A stretch of 64,000 nt of DNA from Rugamonas brunnea (GTDB lineage: Bacteria > Pseudomonadota > Gammaproteobacteria > Burkholderiales > Burkholderiaceae_D), in assembly GCF_014042345.1 (NCBI RefSeq), contig NZ_JACEZT010000003.1:1-64000 (forward strand), written 5' to 3'. Every line of letters starts with the position of its first letter. The first letter of the stretch is position 1. Positions 1-9,295 of this stretch are shown in pieces. The notes under the pieces were generated by a model. The model saw nothing but the letters and a program-made list of their open reading frames with translations. It ran no database searches and was not told the DNA's origin. Both the position numbers and the translations under genes were made by a program.

Positions 1-126
1 TTGAAGCAGCTCCACTTGGAACTTAAGGAGCTGGGCTATGAGGGGTCATACGACCGTGTGGCAGCGTTTGCCAGGCAGTGGAAGGTGGGTCAATCGGAGT
101 GGGTCAATTCTGCGAGCAAACGAACA
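1..126 (+). mobile_element. IS21-type IstA transposase remnant
   Basis: An open frame entering from the window edge reads LHLELKELGYEGSYDRVAAF and then ARQWK, which resembles the region just before the catalytic domain of IS21-family IstA transposases. Resemblance stops at about base 126, after KRT, before the FAPGEAFQFDWS-like catalytic region expected next. The rest of the frame (to 213) is antisense to the neighbouring glycohydrolase fragment and is not transposase. No terminal inverted repeat can be identified, because the left part lies outside the window. I read this as the broken end of an insertion or deletion that also truncated the next gene. The family assignment comes from memory of the motif; an ISL3-type origin is less likely. 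Confidence 0.6.
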
Positions 127-565
127 TCGCACGATTTTTTGCCATCCAGATTGCATGCGCGGTCGCCTTGGCCGCGTCCAGCCCGATCTGATGGTCGTGC
201 GTGCAGGCAGTGACCTTCGTTGCCTTAGCCAGCACGTCATCCCATGTGTCTCCCAGCATGGCTGCTGGCGACACCCGCATCGCGCCGCCGTTGCCAGCGC
301 TCCCATATGGCTCATCATCCGGGTTATTTAGCCATACCCAAAAAATCGCGCCATACCCGCCACGCTGCGGTTTAACGCGCTGGGCCCAAGCGCGCATTGA
401 AGTAGCAGGATCAACGTCATTCAACAACGCGTCCGCGACCGCAACGGTCATGATCGTATCGTCCGTAAACGCGCATTGGGCCGAAAACATCTCGAAGCGA
501 TCATGTTTGATCCGGTTGAACTCCCAAGGCGATCCTATGAGATCGCCAAGCAATGCTCCATACAT
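104..565 (-). pseudogene. Truncated ADP-ribosylglycohydrolase (DraG/ARH family)
   Basis: The protein begins MYGALLGDLIGSPWEFN, which is how family members start, and continues with the metal-binding FTDDTIMTVAVADALL segment and GGYGAIFWVW and GNGGAMRVSP blocks. These enzymes hydrolyse ADP-ribose from proteins or small molecules using two Mg ions. I chose the start at 565, with TTAAGG seven bases upstream, over the in-frame ATG at 601 that has no ribosome site. Homology ends near base 134, and the last nine codons come from the adjoining transposase remnant. About 100 C-terminal residues, including the second cluster of metal ligands, are missing, so the product should be inactive. Confidence 0.8.
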
Positions 566-694
566 AAACAGCCTTAACTCAGTCGAGGGGGAGGTGACCA
601 TCAAAACGCCGCCTGACGATCACCGCAACTAACGCTCACCGTGGTATTGACCATCCCCCAACCGTGCTGGCCACCTGGTTACTCTTAGACCAGA

Positions 695-3019
695 TCAGAA
701 CTTGCTCGACAAGCTCATCCCAATGCTGCGTGGGTTCACGCGGTAGCCCTGCACGATCGACGCCACCTGCGGATGCTGGATCAGCGTGTCCTCATCCAGC
801 GCATTCTTCACAAACACAGTCAAGCTGACGCGGTCGAAGCTCATGCCGGCGCTGAGGTCGACCGTGTGATAGGCCGGCCGCAGGTAATCGGTCTGGCTCG
901 GATCGAGCGAACCATGGCTGGAACCCACCCACTGCATGCCACCCATCACGAATGCGCCGCGCTCGCCCACGGCGAAGTTATACTGCGCATTGATGGCCGC
1001 GTTGTACTTGGGTACGCCCTGGATAGGCGCGCCCTCGTGCGCGCCCACGATGCCCGACTGCAGCCCGATATCGTTCGACAGTTCCGCCTTCACATAGCCG
1101 CCCGACGCGCTCAAGGTCAGGCCGGACATCGGCTTGCCCTTGATCTCGAACTCGAAGCCCTTGCTGGTGGCATCGCCCGCGTTGGCGTTGTAGGTGTAGG
1201 CGCAGGTCGGCAGATACACGCCCTGCTGGATGTTCTTCCACTTCACATAGAACAGGTCGGCGTTGACGGTCAGGCGGCCACCCATGAAGCGCGATTTGTT
1301 GCCGACCTCGTAGCTCCACAGGCTGTCCGGCGCGTAGGTGCCCGGCGCGGCCGTGATGCCGTTGGCCGCCAGATCCGGGCCGCAGGTGGTGGGCGGCACA
1401 TAGACGTTGGAGCCGCCCAGACGGAAGCCCTTGGCCACGCTGGTGTAGACCGTGTTGCTGGGGTCGATCTCCCACGTCAGCGCGTATTTCGGCGTGAACG
1501 CCTTGGACGACTGCTCGCCGCCGCCGTTGCTGCCGGCGCCGGCCAGGTAGTTGCCGTTGAGCTGGGACAGCGTCGAGGTGGCTTTCAGGTAGCGCGCGCC
1601 GACGGTCGCGTGCACGGCTGGCGTGAAGTAGTAATTGGCCTCGCCAAACACCGAGCCCTGGCGTTCGCGGTAGTGGAAGTTGCCGGAGAACGAATTATCG
1701 TTCGGGAAGTCGTTCGGGAAGGCGCCCGGCAACACATCAGGGTCCGACGTGCTCAAGCCAAACTGCTGGAACAGCGCGTTGACGCCGAAGATGGGGTCGT
1801 TCTCGGTCACGTTGGTGTGCTGGTTGGCGTAGTAGGCGCCGGCCAGCCAGGTCCACGGCGACACGGCCGCGTCGTACGGCTTGGACGCGAGCCGCACTTC
1901 CTGCGCGATCTGGCGCACCTGGTTATTCAGGTAGACGGCCGACGGCAACGCCGCCACGCCATCGATCAATTCCTGCGGCGCCGTGCCGCCATCGGCCACG
2001 GAGGTCAGGAAAGTCGACAGCGAATAGCTGTTGTAGGCCGAACCGTTCTGGGTGCGGTCGAACTTGCGCTGGAAATAGCTGGTGCTGGCCGTGAGGTCGG
2101 CCGCGCCCATGTCCCAGTTGATGGTCACGCTTGGCGCGAACAGCACGTCGTTGGACGGCTCGCGCACCTGCTTTTGTGACTGGTAGCGCGGCAGCTCCAG
2201 GTTGAAGGCGGCGATATCCTTGGCGTTGACCCGCTGGTAGTAGACCGACGGCGACACCGTCAGCGTGCGGCTCGGCATCCACTTGAGCGCCACGCGCAGT
2301 TCCTGGTCGTCGATCTTGTTGATGTTGTTGGCCAGCGTGTTGCCGGCGCCGTCGACCTGGTTGATGAAGCCGCCCGTGTGCTGCACTTGCGCACCGATGC
2401 GCAGCGCCAATTCATCCTTCACCAGCGGGAAGTTGCCGACAATGTTGGCGGCGTAATTCATGCTGCCGCCCTTGGTGCTGGACGCTTCCGTGTAGGTGGT
2501 GAATTCGCGCTCCTTCAGGTCAGGCTCGTTGGGCACGAACTTGATGGTGCCGCCCATGGAGCCGGCGCCGTACAGCGTGGCCTGCGGCCCGCGCAGCACT
2601 TCCACGCGGTCGAGGTCGAAGAATTTGGGTTCGATGTTGCCCATCGTGTAGACATTGCCCACCGTGACCGGCACTTCGCCCAGGTAGATGCCCACCGTGG
2701 CCGCGCCGGCGGCCGAGCTGATGCCGCGGATCTCGATGTTCGACGTGCCCGGCCCGGCGCCGCCGTTGCCGGTGGCGGCCGTGAAGGAGACGTTGGGCAC
2801 CACGCGCGTGAGGTCGGTGATGTCGTTGACGTGTTCGTTCTGCAGTTGGGCACCGGTGACGGCGCTGATGCTCATCGCCACCTTGCTCGGGTCTTCCTTG
2901 CGCTTTTGCGCGGTGACTTTGACGACTTCGATCTGGTCGGACTGCACCTGTTGCGACCATGCGGGCGCGCCCAGGGTGGCGGCGACGGCGACGACGAGAA
3001 CTTTTCTGCGTATTTTCAT
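695..3019 (-). CDS. TonB-dependent outer-membrane receptor
   Basis: A 774-residue outer-membrane receptor for an unknown substrate, energised by TonB. The start at 3019 gives a signal peptide (MKIRRKVLVVAVAATLGAPA, then WSQQ) and has GGAAAG upstream; the frame is open to 3085 but the extra residues are not signal-like. The plug domain occupies roughly residues 35-160 (KVTAQKRKEDPSKVAMSISA; VEVLRGPQATLYGAGSMGG) and a 22-strand barrel follows, ending in phenylalanine. The VTAQKR opening and the overall layout resemble receptors often linked to plant-derived or aromatic compounds rather than classical siderophore receptors, but no substrate can be deduced. It is transcribed alone, away from the spermidine-synthase-like gene upstream, with a 182-base gap. 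Confidence 0.93.
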   Translation of the reverse strand: MKIRRKVLVVAVAATLGAPAWSQQVQSDQIEVVKVTAQKRKEDPSKVAMSISAVTGAQLQNEHVNDITDLTRVVPNVSFTAATGNGGAGPGTSNIEIRGISSAAGAATVGIYLGEVPVTVGNVYTMGNIEPKFFDLDRVEVLRGPQATLYGAGSMGGTIKFVPNEPDLKEREFTTYTEASSTKGGSMNYAANIVGNFPLVKDELALRIGAQVQHTGGFINQVDGAGNTLANNINKIDDQELRVALKWMPSRTLTVSPSVYYQRVNAKDIAAFNLELPRYQSQKQVREPSNDVLFAPSVTINWDMGAADLTASTSYFQRKFDRTQNGSAYNSYSLSTFLTSVADGGTAPQELIDGVAALPSAVYLNNQVRQIAQEVRLASKPYDAAVSPWTWLAGAYYANQHTNVTENDPIFGVNALFQQFGLSTSDPDVLPGAFPNDFPNDNSFSGNFHYRERQGSVFGEANYYFTPAVHATVGARYLKATSTLSQLNGNYLAGAGSNGGGEQSSKAFTPKYALTWEIDPSNTVYTSVAKGFRLGGSNVYVPPTTCGPDLAANGITAAPGTYAPDSLWSYEVGNKSRFMGGRLTVNADLFYVKWKNIQQGVYLPTCAYTYNANAGDATSKGFEFEIKGKPMSGLTLSASGGYVKAELSNDIGLQSGIVGAHEGAPIQGVPKYNAAINAQYNFAVGERGAFVMGGMQWVGSSHGSLDPSQTDYLRPAYHTVDLSAGMSFDRVSLTVFVKNALDEDTLIQHPQVASIVQGYRVNPRSIGMSLSSKF

Positions 3020-3155
3020 GCGAATTCTTTCCGAGAGTGGCGAGGTTGCTCCAAGTAACGACATCTGCGCTCTCGCATGGTGCACGAATCAGTGCAAGAT
3101 TGGCAAAAAAATGCCACCAAGTGTGGCGTTTTTTCATCTTTTCCACCGAGATCAT

Positions 3156-3176
3156 CTTGCTTGATAGATAAGCAAG
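3156..3176. other. Perfect dyad upstream of the TonB receptor gene
   Basis: CTTGCTT-GATAGAT-AAGCAAG has 7-bp arms and a 7-bp spacer. It lies between the end of the spermidine-synthase-like gene (3202) and the receptor start (3019). There is no adjacent T-run in either direction, so it is more likely a protein-binding site than an intrinsic terminator. No regulator is assigned. Confidence 0.3.
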
Positions 3177-3201
3177 AAACCTGCCACCGCCCTGCGCCGC
3201 C

Positions 3202-5241
3202 CTATTTGAGGATGCTGACGATGCTGCTGTAATCGTCGGTCCACGGCCGGATCGCGCTGTGGCGCGGCGCTTGCGCGGCCACGTGGCGTATCCGCTCCGG
3301 GTGGGCGATGCTGGCCGGCCGCCCCACCAGCACCCACTGCGCGCGGGCCACGCCTGTTTGCGGGTCGGAATACGAGTCGACCAGGAAGCTGTCGCGCTGG
3401 TAGTAAGCGGCCGCGCTTTGCACCACGGGCACCAGGTCCAGGTGCAGGTTGGAGACATGCACCGCCAGCACGCCCCCGCCGTTGAGGTGGCGGAAGTACT
3501 CGCCGAACGCTTCGCGCGTGAGCAGGTGGACGGGGATGGCGTCGCCGGAAAACGCATCCAGCACGATCAGGTCGAAATGCTGGGGCGGCTCCGCTTCCAG
3601 CGACAGGCGCGCGTCGCCGTGGGCGATGTCCACAGTGGCCTTGCAATCGGACAGGAAGCTGAATGCCGACCTGGCCAGCTGGCTGACCAGCGGATTGATT
3701 TCGTAAAAGCGGTAGTAATCGCCGGGCCGGCAATAGGCCGCCATGGTGCCCGCGCCCAGGCCGACCACGCCCACGCGCTGCGGCGCTTCCGTGCGGCTGG
3801 CGGCCATGCCCACGCCAGCGCCGCTGGCGGTACCGTAATACGACGTGGGCCAGCGCCGCCGGTCCGCCCGCTGATACTGGAAGCCATGCAGGATGATCCC
3901 GTGCGACAGCTGGCGCACCGCATCCTTGCCCTCGCCCACGTCGCGCACCTTGACGATGCCATAGAAGTTCCTGGCCTTGTTGATGCCACGTTCGACCAGC
4001 AATTCCTTGCCCACATACAGGCAGACGCTGAGCGTGGAGGTGAACACGATGGCCTTTTTCCACGATTCGCCGGACCAGTTGAAGGGCATGACCACGTCCG
4101 GTTCCCGCCAGACGGTGTGAAATACCAACAGCAGCGCGCCAATGGCGGCGACCGGCAGCTCGTAATTGTCATTGAACAGCCGCGGCGCCAGCAAGGCCAC
4201 GAACATGCCGCCGATGGCACCGCCGGCGGCGATCATCAGGTAGTAGGCCGTCAGCCGCGCGGGGGCGGGCTTGAGCCTGGCCAACTCACCATGGCACACC
4301 ATGCAGCAGACGAACAGGCCGATGCTGAAGAACAGGACTTGCAAGAGCACGTGCTCATTGAGCAGCAAGGGGAACATGCACAACACGATCATCAGCGGCA
4401 CCATGGCGGCGAACGCGGGCAAATACCAGTCACGCCGGTACCAGCCACCGCCCTCGAAGCACAGGATAAAGCTCAGCAGGTACAGCACCAGCGGCAGCAC
4501 CCACAGCAGCGGAATGGGGGCGATATTTTCCGTCAGGTGGCTGGTGACGGACATCAGCAGCACCGTCGGCAGCGCCGCCAGCGCCGTCCAGCGCCAGCGC
4601 GCGCCCTGCTGCACCGCCTCCTGCGCCGTGGCGGGCGCGCCCGTCGACATCGCCGCCGGCAACCGGGCGCCCCGCACGGACAGCGCCATGCAGCACAGCG
4701 CGAACACCCCATAACCAACCGACCACCCCAGCGACATGGCGCGCGTGGCCAGCCGGGGCTCGAAAAACAGGGGATAGCTGAGCAACCCGATCATGGAGCC
4801 GAAATTGGACAGCGCGAACAACCGGTAGGGAATCCGCCCCGCTTCCTCGCGCGCATACCAGGCCTGGAGCAAGGGGCCGGTGGACGACAGCAGGAAATAC
4901 GGCAGGCCAATCATCGCCGCCATCAAGCCCAGGATGCGCCACGATGGGTCGGCATCGCCGGCGGGCTTCCAGCTAGCGTCCGGCACAATGGGCAGCAGCG
5001 CCACGCTAGCGGCTAGCAAAACGATATGCAGCACGGCCTGGCGGCGCGGACGCAGGTAGCGTACCGTCAGGTGGGCGTACAGATAGCCGAGCAACAGCAA
5101 CAACTGAAAGAACAACATGCAGGTGCTCCAGACGGCGGCCGAGCCGCCGAACCACGGCAGGATCATCTTGCCGACGATGGGCTGGATCTGGAATAGCAGG
5201 AAGGCGCTCAGGAAGATCGTGCTGGCATAGAGTAGCGTCAT
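3202..5241 (-). CDS. Fused membrane / spermidine-synthase-like protein
   Basis: A 679-residue protein in two halves. Residues about 1-390 form many hydrophobic segments (STIFLSAFLLFQIQPIVGKM at the start, typical of the 'fused MFS/spermidine synthase' family). Residues about 440-679 form a Rossmann methyltransferase/aminopropyltransferase-like domain with the nucleotide loop GVVGLGAGTMAAY and the LIVLDAFSGDAIPVHLLT motif. The family is common in proteobacteria, but the reaction has not been settled; true polyamine synthesis is not shown. Length is normal. The start at 5241 is the only reasonable one. No polyamine gene is adjacent; a glutamine-synthetase-like gene of polyamine type lies 46 kb away at 50705. 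Confidence 0.85.
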   Translation of the reverse strand: MTLLYASTIFLSAFLLFQIQPIVGKMILPWFGGSAAVWSTCMLFFQLLLLLGYLYAHLTVRYLRPRRQAVLHIVLLAASVALLPIVPDASWKPAGDADPSWRILGLMAAMIGLPYFLLSSTGPLLQAWYAREEAGRIPYRLFALSNFGSMIGLLSYPLFFEPRLATRAMSLGWSVGYGVFALCCMALSVRGARLPAAMSTGAPATAQEAVQQGARWRWTALAALPTVLLMSVTSHLTENIAPIPLLWVLPLVLYLLSFILCFEGGGWYRRDWYLPAFAAMVPLMIVLCMFPLLLNEHVLLQVLFFSIGLFVCCMVCHGELARLKPAPARLTAYYLMIAAGGAIGGMFVALLAPRLFNDNYELPVAAIGALLLVFHTVWREPDVVMPFNWSGESWKKAIVFTSTLSVCLYVGKELLVERGINKARNFYGIVKVRDVGEGKDAVRQLSHGIILHGFQYQRADRRRWPTSYYGTASGAGVGMAASRTEAPQRVGVVGLGAGTMAAYCRPGDYYRFYEINPLVSQLARSAFSFLSDCKATVDIAHGDARLSLEAEPPQHFDLIVLDAFSGDAIPVHLLTREAFGEYFRHLNGGGVLAVHVSNLHLDLVPVVQSAAAYYQRDSFLVDSYSDPQTGVARAQWVLVGRPASIAHPERIRHVAAQAPRHSAIRPWTDDYSSIVSILK

Positions 5242-5498
5242 CGTTGCGGTCCCGTCCCTGGACTAACTGTCGATGTGCCAGCTTAGAGTGCCGCCAGACG
5301 GGGCGCAATAGCTGATTTGTCCTGCTCCCGCCTCCCGTCACTACCGTCGCGCCACCGCGCTTCCCGCTTGCTATCGGCATTCTGGCCCGCAAAAAACGCA
5401 GTTCGTCGCATCCCGATGGTGACGTGGGCGGGCCCTGTCTATAGTTCACTCATCGCAGCACACATCCCAACGCAGCACCAACGACAAGGAGCATCAAA

Positions 5499-5699
5499 AT
5501 GAACATCGCTAAAAACATGGAAGCCATCTTCATCATCGCCACCGTGCTGGTCGCCGGCACCAGCCTGGCCACCGCCGCCGTCCCCGCGCACCACGCTGCA
5601 CCGCGCGTCGTGGCCAAGGTCGACAACGCCCCCATGCAAGTGGTGACCATCAGCGCCAAGCGCCTGACGGCTGAACAGAAAGCGGCGCTGGGCAACTAA
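5499..5699 (+). CDS. Small exported peptide, 66 aa
   Basis: Not assigned to a named family. The product has a hydrophobic N-terminal segment (AIFIIATVLVAGTSLATAA) suited to export, followed by a short basic tail containing VVTISAKRLTAEQKAALG. A good ribosome site (AAGGAG) lies nine bases upstream, and codon usage matches the neighbours. Similar small 'VVTISAKRLT' peptides occur in Oxalobacteraceae, as far as I recall, without assigned function. It is followed after 55 bases by the GIN-domain gene on the same strand, so the two may be co-transcribed. Confidence 0.7.
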   Translation: MNIAKNMEAIFIIATVLVAGTSLATAAVPAHHAAPRVVAKVDNAPMQVVTISAKRLTAEQKAALGN

Positions 5700-5754
5700 G
5701 CGCTACCCTCACCACACCACCACATCACGACCTGACGACGACGGGAGCATCCAC

Positions 5755-6513
5755 ATGAAACGAATCTTTCGCGCCGCATTCCTGGCCACGGCACTGTGCA
5801 GCGGAGCACTCCCCGCGCTGGCCGATGAAACCGCCAGTGAACAGCGCGCCGTCGATGCCCGCACCGTCAACATCAACCTCGATGGCGTGATTAGCCTGAA
5901 CGTGAAGCAGGGACCGGCCGCGCTCACCATCTACGGCGACCCGCGTTACCTGCCCAAGGTCGTGGTGGAGCAGCACGGCGACAGCCTGCACATCGGCACC
6001 GAGCTGCGCGGCCTCCACATCGGCAAGACGGACCTGCGCGCGGAACTGACCCTGCCCAACCTGCATGAACTGGTGTCGGGCGGCGTGGGCTCCACGGAGA
6101 TCAGCGGTTTCAGCGGCGACACGCTACGCCTGTCCCTCGATGGCGCCGGCAGCATCAACACCAAATCCCAATACCGCAATGTGAACGTCAAGCTGGCCGG
6201 CGTAGGCAGCATCAACCTCGACGCGGGCAGCAGCGACAACATGGATCTGAACCTGCGCGGCGCGGGCAGCATGCACGTCCACGGCCAGGTCAGGAAGCTG
6301 CACGCCATCCTGAGCGGCGTGGGCAGCCTCGATGCGCGCCAGCTGCAGGCCGACAGCGTCGACGTGAGCCTGACGGGCATGGGCAGCGCGCGCCTGTTCG
6401 CGAAAGACAGCGCCAACATGAACCTGACGGGGCTCGGTTCGGCCACCGTCTACGGCAAGCCGGCCAACCGCCAGGCCAATGCGCGCGGCATGGGCAGCGT
6501 GCACTGGGAATAG
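5755..6513 (+). CDS. Exported GIN-domain (DUF2807) protein
   Basis: A 252-residue secreted protein with a clear signal peptide (AAFLATALCSGALPALA, cut before DET). The mature part matches the head GIN domain, a right-handed beta-solenoid. The G-x-G-S motif recurs as GVGSTEI, GAGSINT, GVGSINL, GAGSMHV, GVGSLDA, GMGSARL, GLGSATV and GMGSVHW, about one per coil. The family is described as putative adhesin-like, but its role in proteobacteria is unknown. It ends six bases from the convergent stop of the last Tad gene. Confidence 0.88.
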   Translation: MKRIFRAAFLATALCSGALPALADETASEQRAVDARTVNINLDGVISLNVKQGPAALTIYGDPRYLPKVVVEQHGDSLHIGTELRGLHIGKTDLRAELTLPNLHELVSGGVGSTEISGFSGDTLRLSLDGAGSINTKSQYRNVNVKLAGVGSINLDAGSSDNMDLNLRGAGSMHVHGQVRKLHAILSGVGSLDARQLQADSVDVSLTGMGSARLFAKDSANMNLTGLGSATVYGKPANRQANARGMGSVHWE

Positions 6514-6519
6514 CACGCC

Positions 6520-7329
6520 TTACTTCAGATAGCGCTGCCGCAGCACGGCAGGACTGAGCAGATCCCGCCCCAGCACGATGCGCACTTCCGCGCGCTGCTG
6601 TCCCTCACGCGGCGCCGTCACTGTCATACCCAGCCGGGTGGCCAGCGCCTCCGCCGCCTCCTGCTGGTCGGCCCGGTATTCGACCCGGCTCACGGGAACC
6701 GCAAACGGCCGCACATTCGTCAGCCGCACCACCTTTACGTCATCGCCGCGCATGGTGCGCGCCAGCGCCGCCGCCATGCCCGTCACGCCGTTGCCGTTGC
6801 TGATCTCCAGCCGGACGGGCTGGTTGCCGGCCACTGCCACCGGTGACGACGACGATGCCGCTTGCCCCATCAGCGCTGATCCCGCCGGCGCTTGCGCCGC
6901 GACGCGCCGCAGTTGCACCATCGCGCCGCCGACGGCGATCACCTCGATCCGCGCCAGCGCTTGCGGTGGATGCGGTGGCGCCTCCTCCGCGCGATTCGGC
7001 ATGGACCGCTCAAGCTCCTCTCGCCGGCGGGCGGCCAGCAGCGCGTAGTCCCTTTCCAGGTCGTGCGTCCGCAGCGACTGCGCCTGCCGGCGCATCAACG
7101 CCGCCCGCTCACCTTGTCCCTGCAGTTCCAGCGCTTGCGCCAGTTGCTCCCAATGGCCAGGGTCCAGGGGATCATGCACGCAGGCCTGCTCCAGCGCCGT
7201 GACAGCCTGCTCGCCTTCGCTCGCCAGCACATGGCCAGCTGGCCCGGGCGGCGCCACGCCGGCGCTGCCGCACGCCAGCAGCGCCGTGCCGGCACAGGCG
7301 GCGCTCAACAAACGGATCGCGGTTCGCAT
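6520..7329 (-). CDS. LytR_C-domain lipoprotein of the Tad operon
   Basis: Last gene of the pilus operon; 269 residues. A lipoprotein signal is present (ALLAC, Cys-20). Residues about 45-110 look like one or two TPR helices (EQACVHDPLDPGHWEQLAQA). Residues about 175-262 match the LytR C-terminal domain (VRLEISNGNGVTGMAAALAR; VEYRADQQEAAEALATRLG). Its position equals that of TadD-type TPR lipoproteins in other Tad loci, which help secretin or apparatus assembly; the same role here is inference. GAGGAG lies seven bases before the start, and it follows tadC by 15 bases. Confidence 0.8.
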   Translation of the reverse strand: MRTAIRLLSAACAGTALLACGSAGVAPPGPAGHVLASEGEQAVTALEQACVHDPLDPGHWEQLAQALELQGQGERAALMRRQAQSLRTHDLERDYALLAARRREELERSMPNRAEEAPPHPPQALARIEVIAVGGAMVQLRRVAAQAPAGSALMGQAASSSSPVAVAGNQPVRLEISNGNGVTGMAAALARTMRGDDVKVVRLTNVRPFAVPVSRVEYRADQQEAAEALATRLGMTVTAPREGQQRAEVRIVLGRDLLSPAVLRQRYLK

Positions 7330-7344
7330 GGTCGACTCCTCCGG

Positions 7345-8295
7345 TTAATTTGTGTTGGCCAGCGTCGGCAGCAGGACGCGCACGATCTGCATGGCCGCAG
7401 GTCCCAGCAACACCAGCATGAGCGTAGGGAAGATGCAGAAGATCAGGGGGAACAACAGCTTGAGCGCGATCTTGGCGGCCGACTCCTCGGCCGCCAGGCT
7501 GCGCTTGTGGCGCAGGTTATCCGAGTGCACGCGCAGCGAATCGCCCATGCTGGTGCCAAAGCGCTCGGACTGGATCAGCATGGCCACCAGCGTATCCACA
7601 TCCTCCACCCCGCTGCGCAGGGCCAGGTTGCGCAAGGCCTTTTCTTTGCTGAAGCCGGCCCGCATCTCCATCAGCACCAGTTGCAGTTCCTGGGCCAGCG
7701 CCACGCTCTTGATATGGATCTCGCCGGCCACCTTGGCCAGCGCCCGTTCCAGGCTCAGGCCCGCTTCCACGCACACGGTGAGCAGATCCAGGCCGTCCGG
7801 GAAGTTCTCGAAAATCTCGCGCTGGCGATGGGCTGCGGCCCGCGCCAGGATCACGTTGGGGCTGTAGTAGCCCAGGCTGGCGCCCAGCAGCAGCAACAGC
7901 AGGAAGCCGTTCTGCATGACGCTATCGAGTGCAGCCGCACCCAGCACGGCCATCATGGCCGGCACCCCCAGCGCCAGCACCGTCTTGGCGCCGAAATACA
8001 GGGTCGGCGCGTTGGCGTTGCGCCAGCCGGCATTCATGAAGCGCGTGCGCAGCGGATGTTTTTCCCAGCCCTCCTCCGGCAGCGACAGCTTCATGAACGG
8101 CTGCGCCACCTTGGCCACCTTCTCGACCCAGCCATTATCGTCGTTATTGTCCTGCCCCTCGGGCGCCGGCGGCGCGATGAACATGCCCAGCCGCTCGCGC
8201 AACGGCACCGGGGACAGCATCAGCATGGCCAGCAGCACCAGCGCCACCACCACCGCGAATACGATCACCAGAAACAGGATCTGCCGCCCGTCCAT
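7345..8295 (-). CDS. tadC: Tad pilus inner-membrane protein TadC
   Basis: A 316-residue T2SS-F-family platform protein. A membrane segment at residues 6-30 (ILFLVIVFAVVVALVLLAML), a pair near residues 105-150 and a C-terminal segment (LKLLFPLIFCIFPTLMLVLL) frame the cytoplasmic F domain (DGLDLLTVCVEAGLSLERAL; LIQSERFGTSMGDSLRVH). With TadB it forms the base on which the TadA ATPase acts. GGAGG precedes the start, and it lies 13 bases after tadB. Confidence 0.93.
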   Translation of the reverse strand: MDGRQILFLVIVFAVVVALVLLAMLMLSPVPLRERLGMFIAPPAPEGQDNNDDNGWVEKVAKVAQPFMKLSLPEEGWEKHPLRTRFMNAGWRNANAPTLYFGAKTVLALGVPAMMAVLGAAALDSVMQNGFLLLLLLGASLGYYSPNVILARAAAHRQREIFENFPDGLDLLTVCVEAGLSLERALAKVAGEIHIKSVALAQELQLVLMEMRAGFSKEKALRNLALRSGVEDVDTLVAMLIQSERFGTSMGDSLRVHSDNLRHKRSLAAEESAAKIALKLLFPLIFCIFPTLMLVLLGPAAMQIVRVLLPTLANTN

Positions 8296-8308
8296 ATCGC
8301 CTCCCCGC

Positions 8309-9286
8309 TCACACGCGAATGCGGATCAGGCTGCGCATCCAGGCCACGCCCAGCGCGCTGATGCCGGCCGCGTACCACATCAGGCGCACCCCGGTCGGAT
8401 CGTGCCACAGGGGACGCACGTATTCCGGATTCACCACCGTCATCACCAGCAGCACGCCGATCGGCAACAAGCCCAGTATCCAGGCCGACATCCTGCCTTC
8501 GGCCGACATCACCCGCACCTGGCCCAGCAGCTTGAGGCGGGCCCGTATCAGGCGGCTGATGCTGCCCAGGATCTCGGCCAGGTTGCCGCCCGATTCGCGC
8601 TGGATCAGCACCGCGATCACCAGGTAGCGCAAGTCCGTCAGCGGCACGCGGGTGGCCAGGTTGTGCAGCGCCTCATTCATCGGCACCCCATAATTGATCT
8701 CCCGGTGGGCGTAGCGGAATTCCGCGGCGATCGGATCGGGCATCTCCTCGCCCGCCATCTGCAGCACGTTGGCGAAGGAATGGCCGGCGCGCAGTGCGCG
8801 GCCCAGGAAGTCGGCCGCCTCCGGCAACTGCTGCTCGATCTTCTTCAGCCGCGCCGCGCGCGCACGCAGCAGCAGTCCGCCCGGCAGCAGCGGTCCCGCC
8901 GCCATCGCCGCCAGCGCGGCCGGTGTCGGCCAGTCCAGCAGCTGGGGCAGCACCAGCCCGGCCAACATGGTTGCCGTGGACACGCCCAGCAACTGCGCCA
9001 CCGTCCACGACACCCCTGCCTGCAACAGCAGCCGGTCCAGCGCCGCCAGTTGCGGCACGCGGCGCAGCAGGCGATCCAGCGCCGGCGCGGCCGCATAGCG
9101 GCGCTGCTTGAGGATGCTGAGCTGCTCCGTGCCGCCGGCGCCGCCGCCCGACATCAGGCGCAGGCGCCGGGCGATACGGCGCGCGCCGCCACCATGGCTG
9201 CCGGACCACCACAGCCAGCTCCCTTCGATCGCCAGGATCACGGCGGCGAACAGCAGCACCGCGAAGCCGGTCATGAACATGTCCAT
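8309..9286 (-). CDS. tadB: Tad pilus inner-membrane protein TadB
   Basis: A 325-residue T2SS-F-family platform protein, partner of TadC. It has an N-terminal membrane anchor ([20 protein letters not shown]), a central hydrophobic region and the F domain with [20 protein letters not shown] and [22 protein letters not shown] motifs, then a terminal transmembrane pair. It starts ten bases after the tadA stop with an AGGAGG ribosome site. Length and order are as in other Tad loci. Confidence 0.93.
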   Translation of the reverse strand: MDMFMTGFAVLLFAAVILAIEGSWLWWSGSHGGGARRIARRLRLMSGGGAGGTEQLSILKQRRYAAAPALDRLLRRVPQLAALDRLLLQAGVSWTVAQLLGVSTATMLAGLVLPQLLDWPTPAALAAMAAGPLLPGGLLLRARAARLKKIEQQLPEAADFLGRALRAGHSFANVLQMAGEEMPDPIAAEFRYAHREINYGVPMNEALHNLATRVPLTDLRYLVIAVLIQRESGGNLAEILGSISRLIRARLKLLGQVRVMSAEGRMSAWILGLLPIGVLLVMTVVNPEYVRPLWHDPTGVRLMWYAAGISALGVAWMRSLIRIRV

Positions 9287-9295
9287 CGCCGCCTC

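Noticed and set aside
773..2179. 468-codon plus-strand ORF opposite the TonB receptor gene
   Set aside because: Arg/His/Val-rich shadow of a GC-rich gene; no domain or ribosome site. The same applies to the long antisense frames at 3259-5016, 7916-10636, 22761-25520 and 26893-29061.
3202..5241. True spermidine synthase SpeE
   Set aside because: The N-terminal half is a multi-span membrane domain and the catalytic half is divergent, so polyamine synthesis is not claimed.
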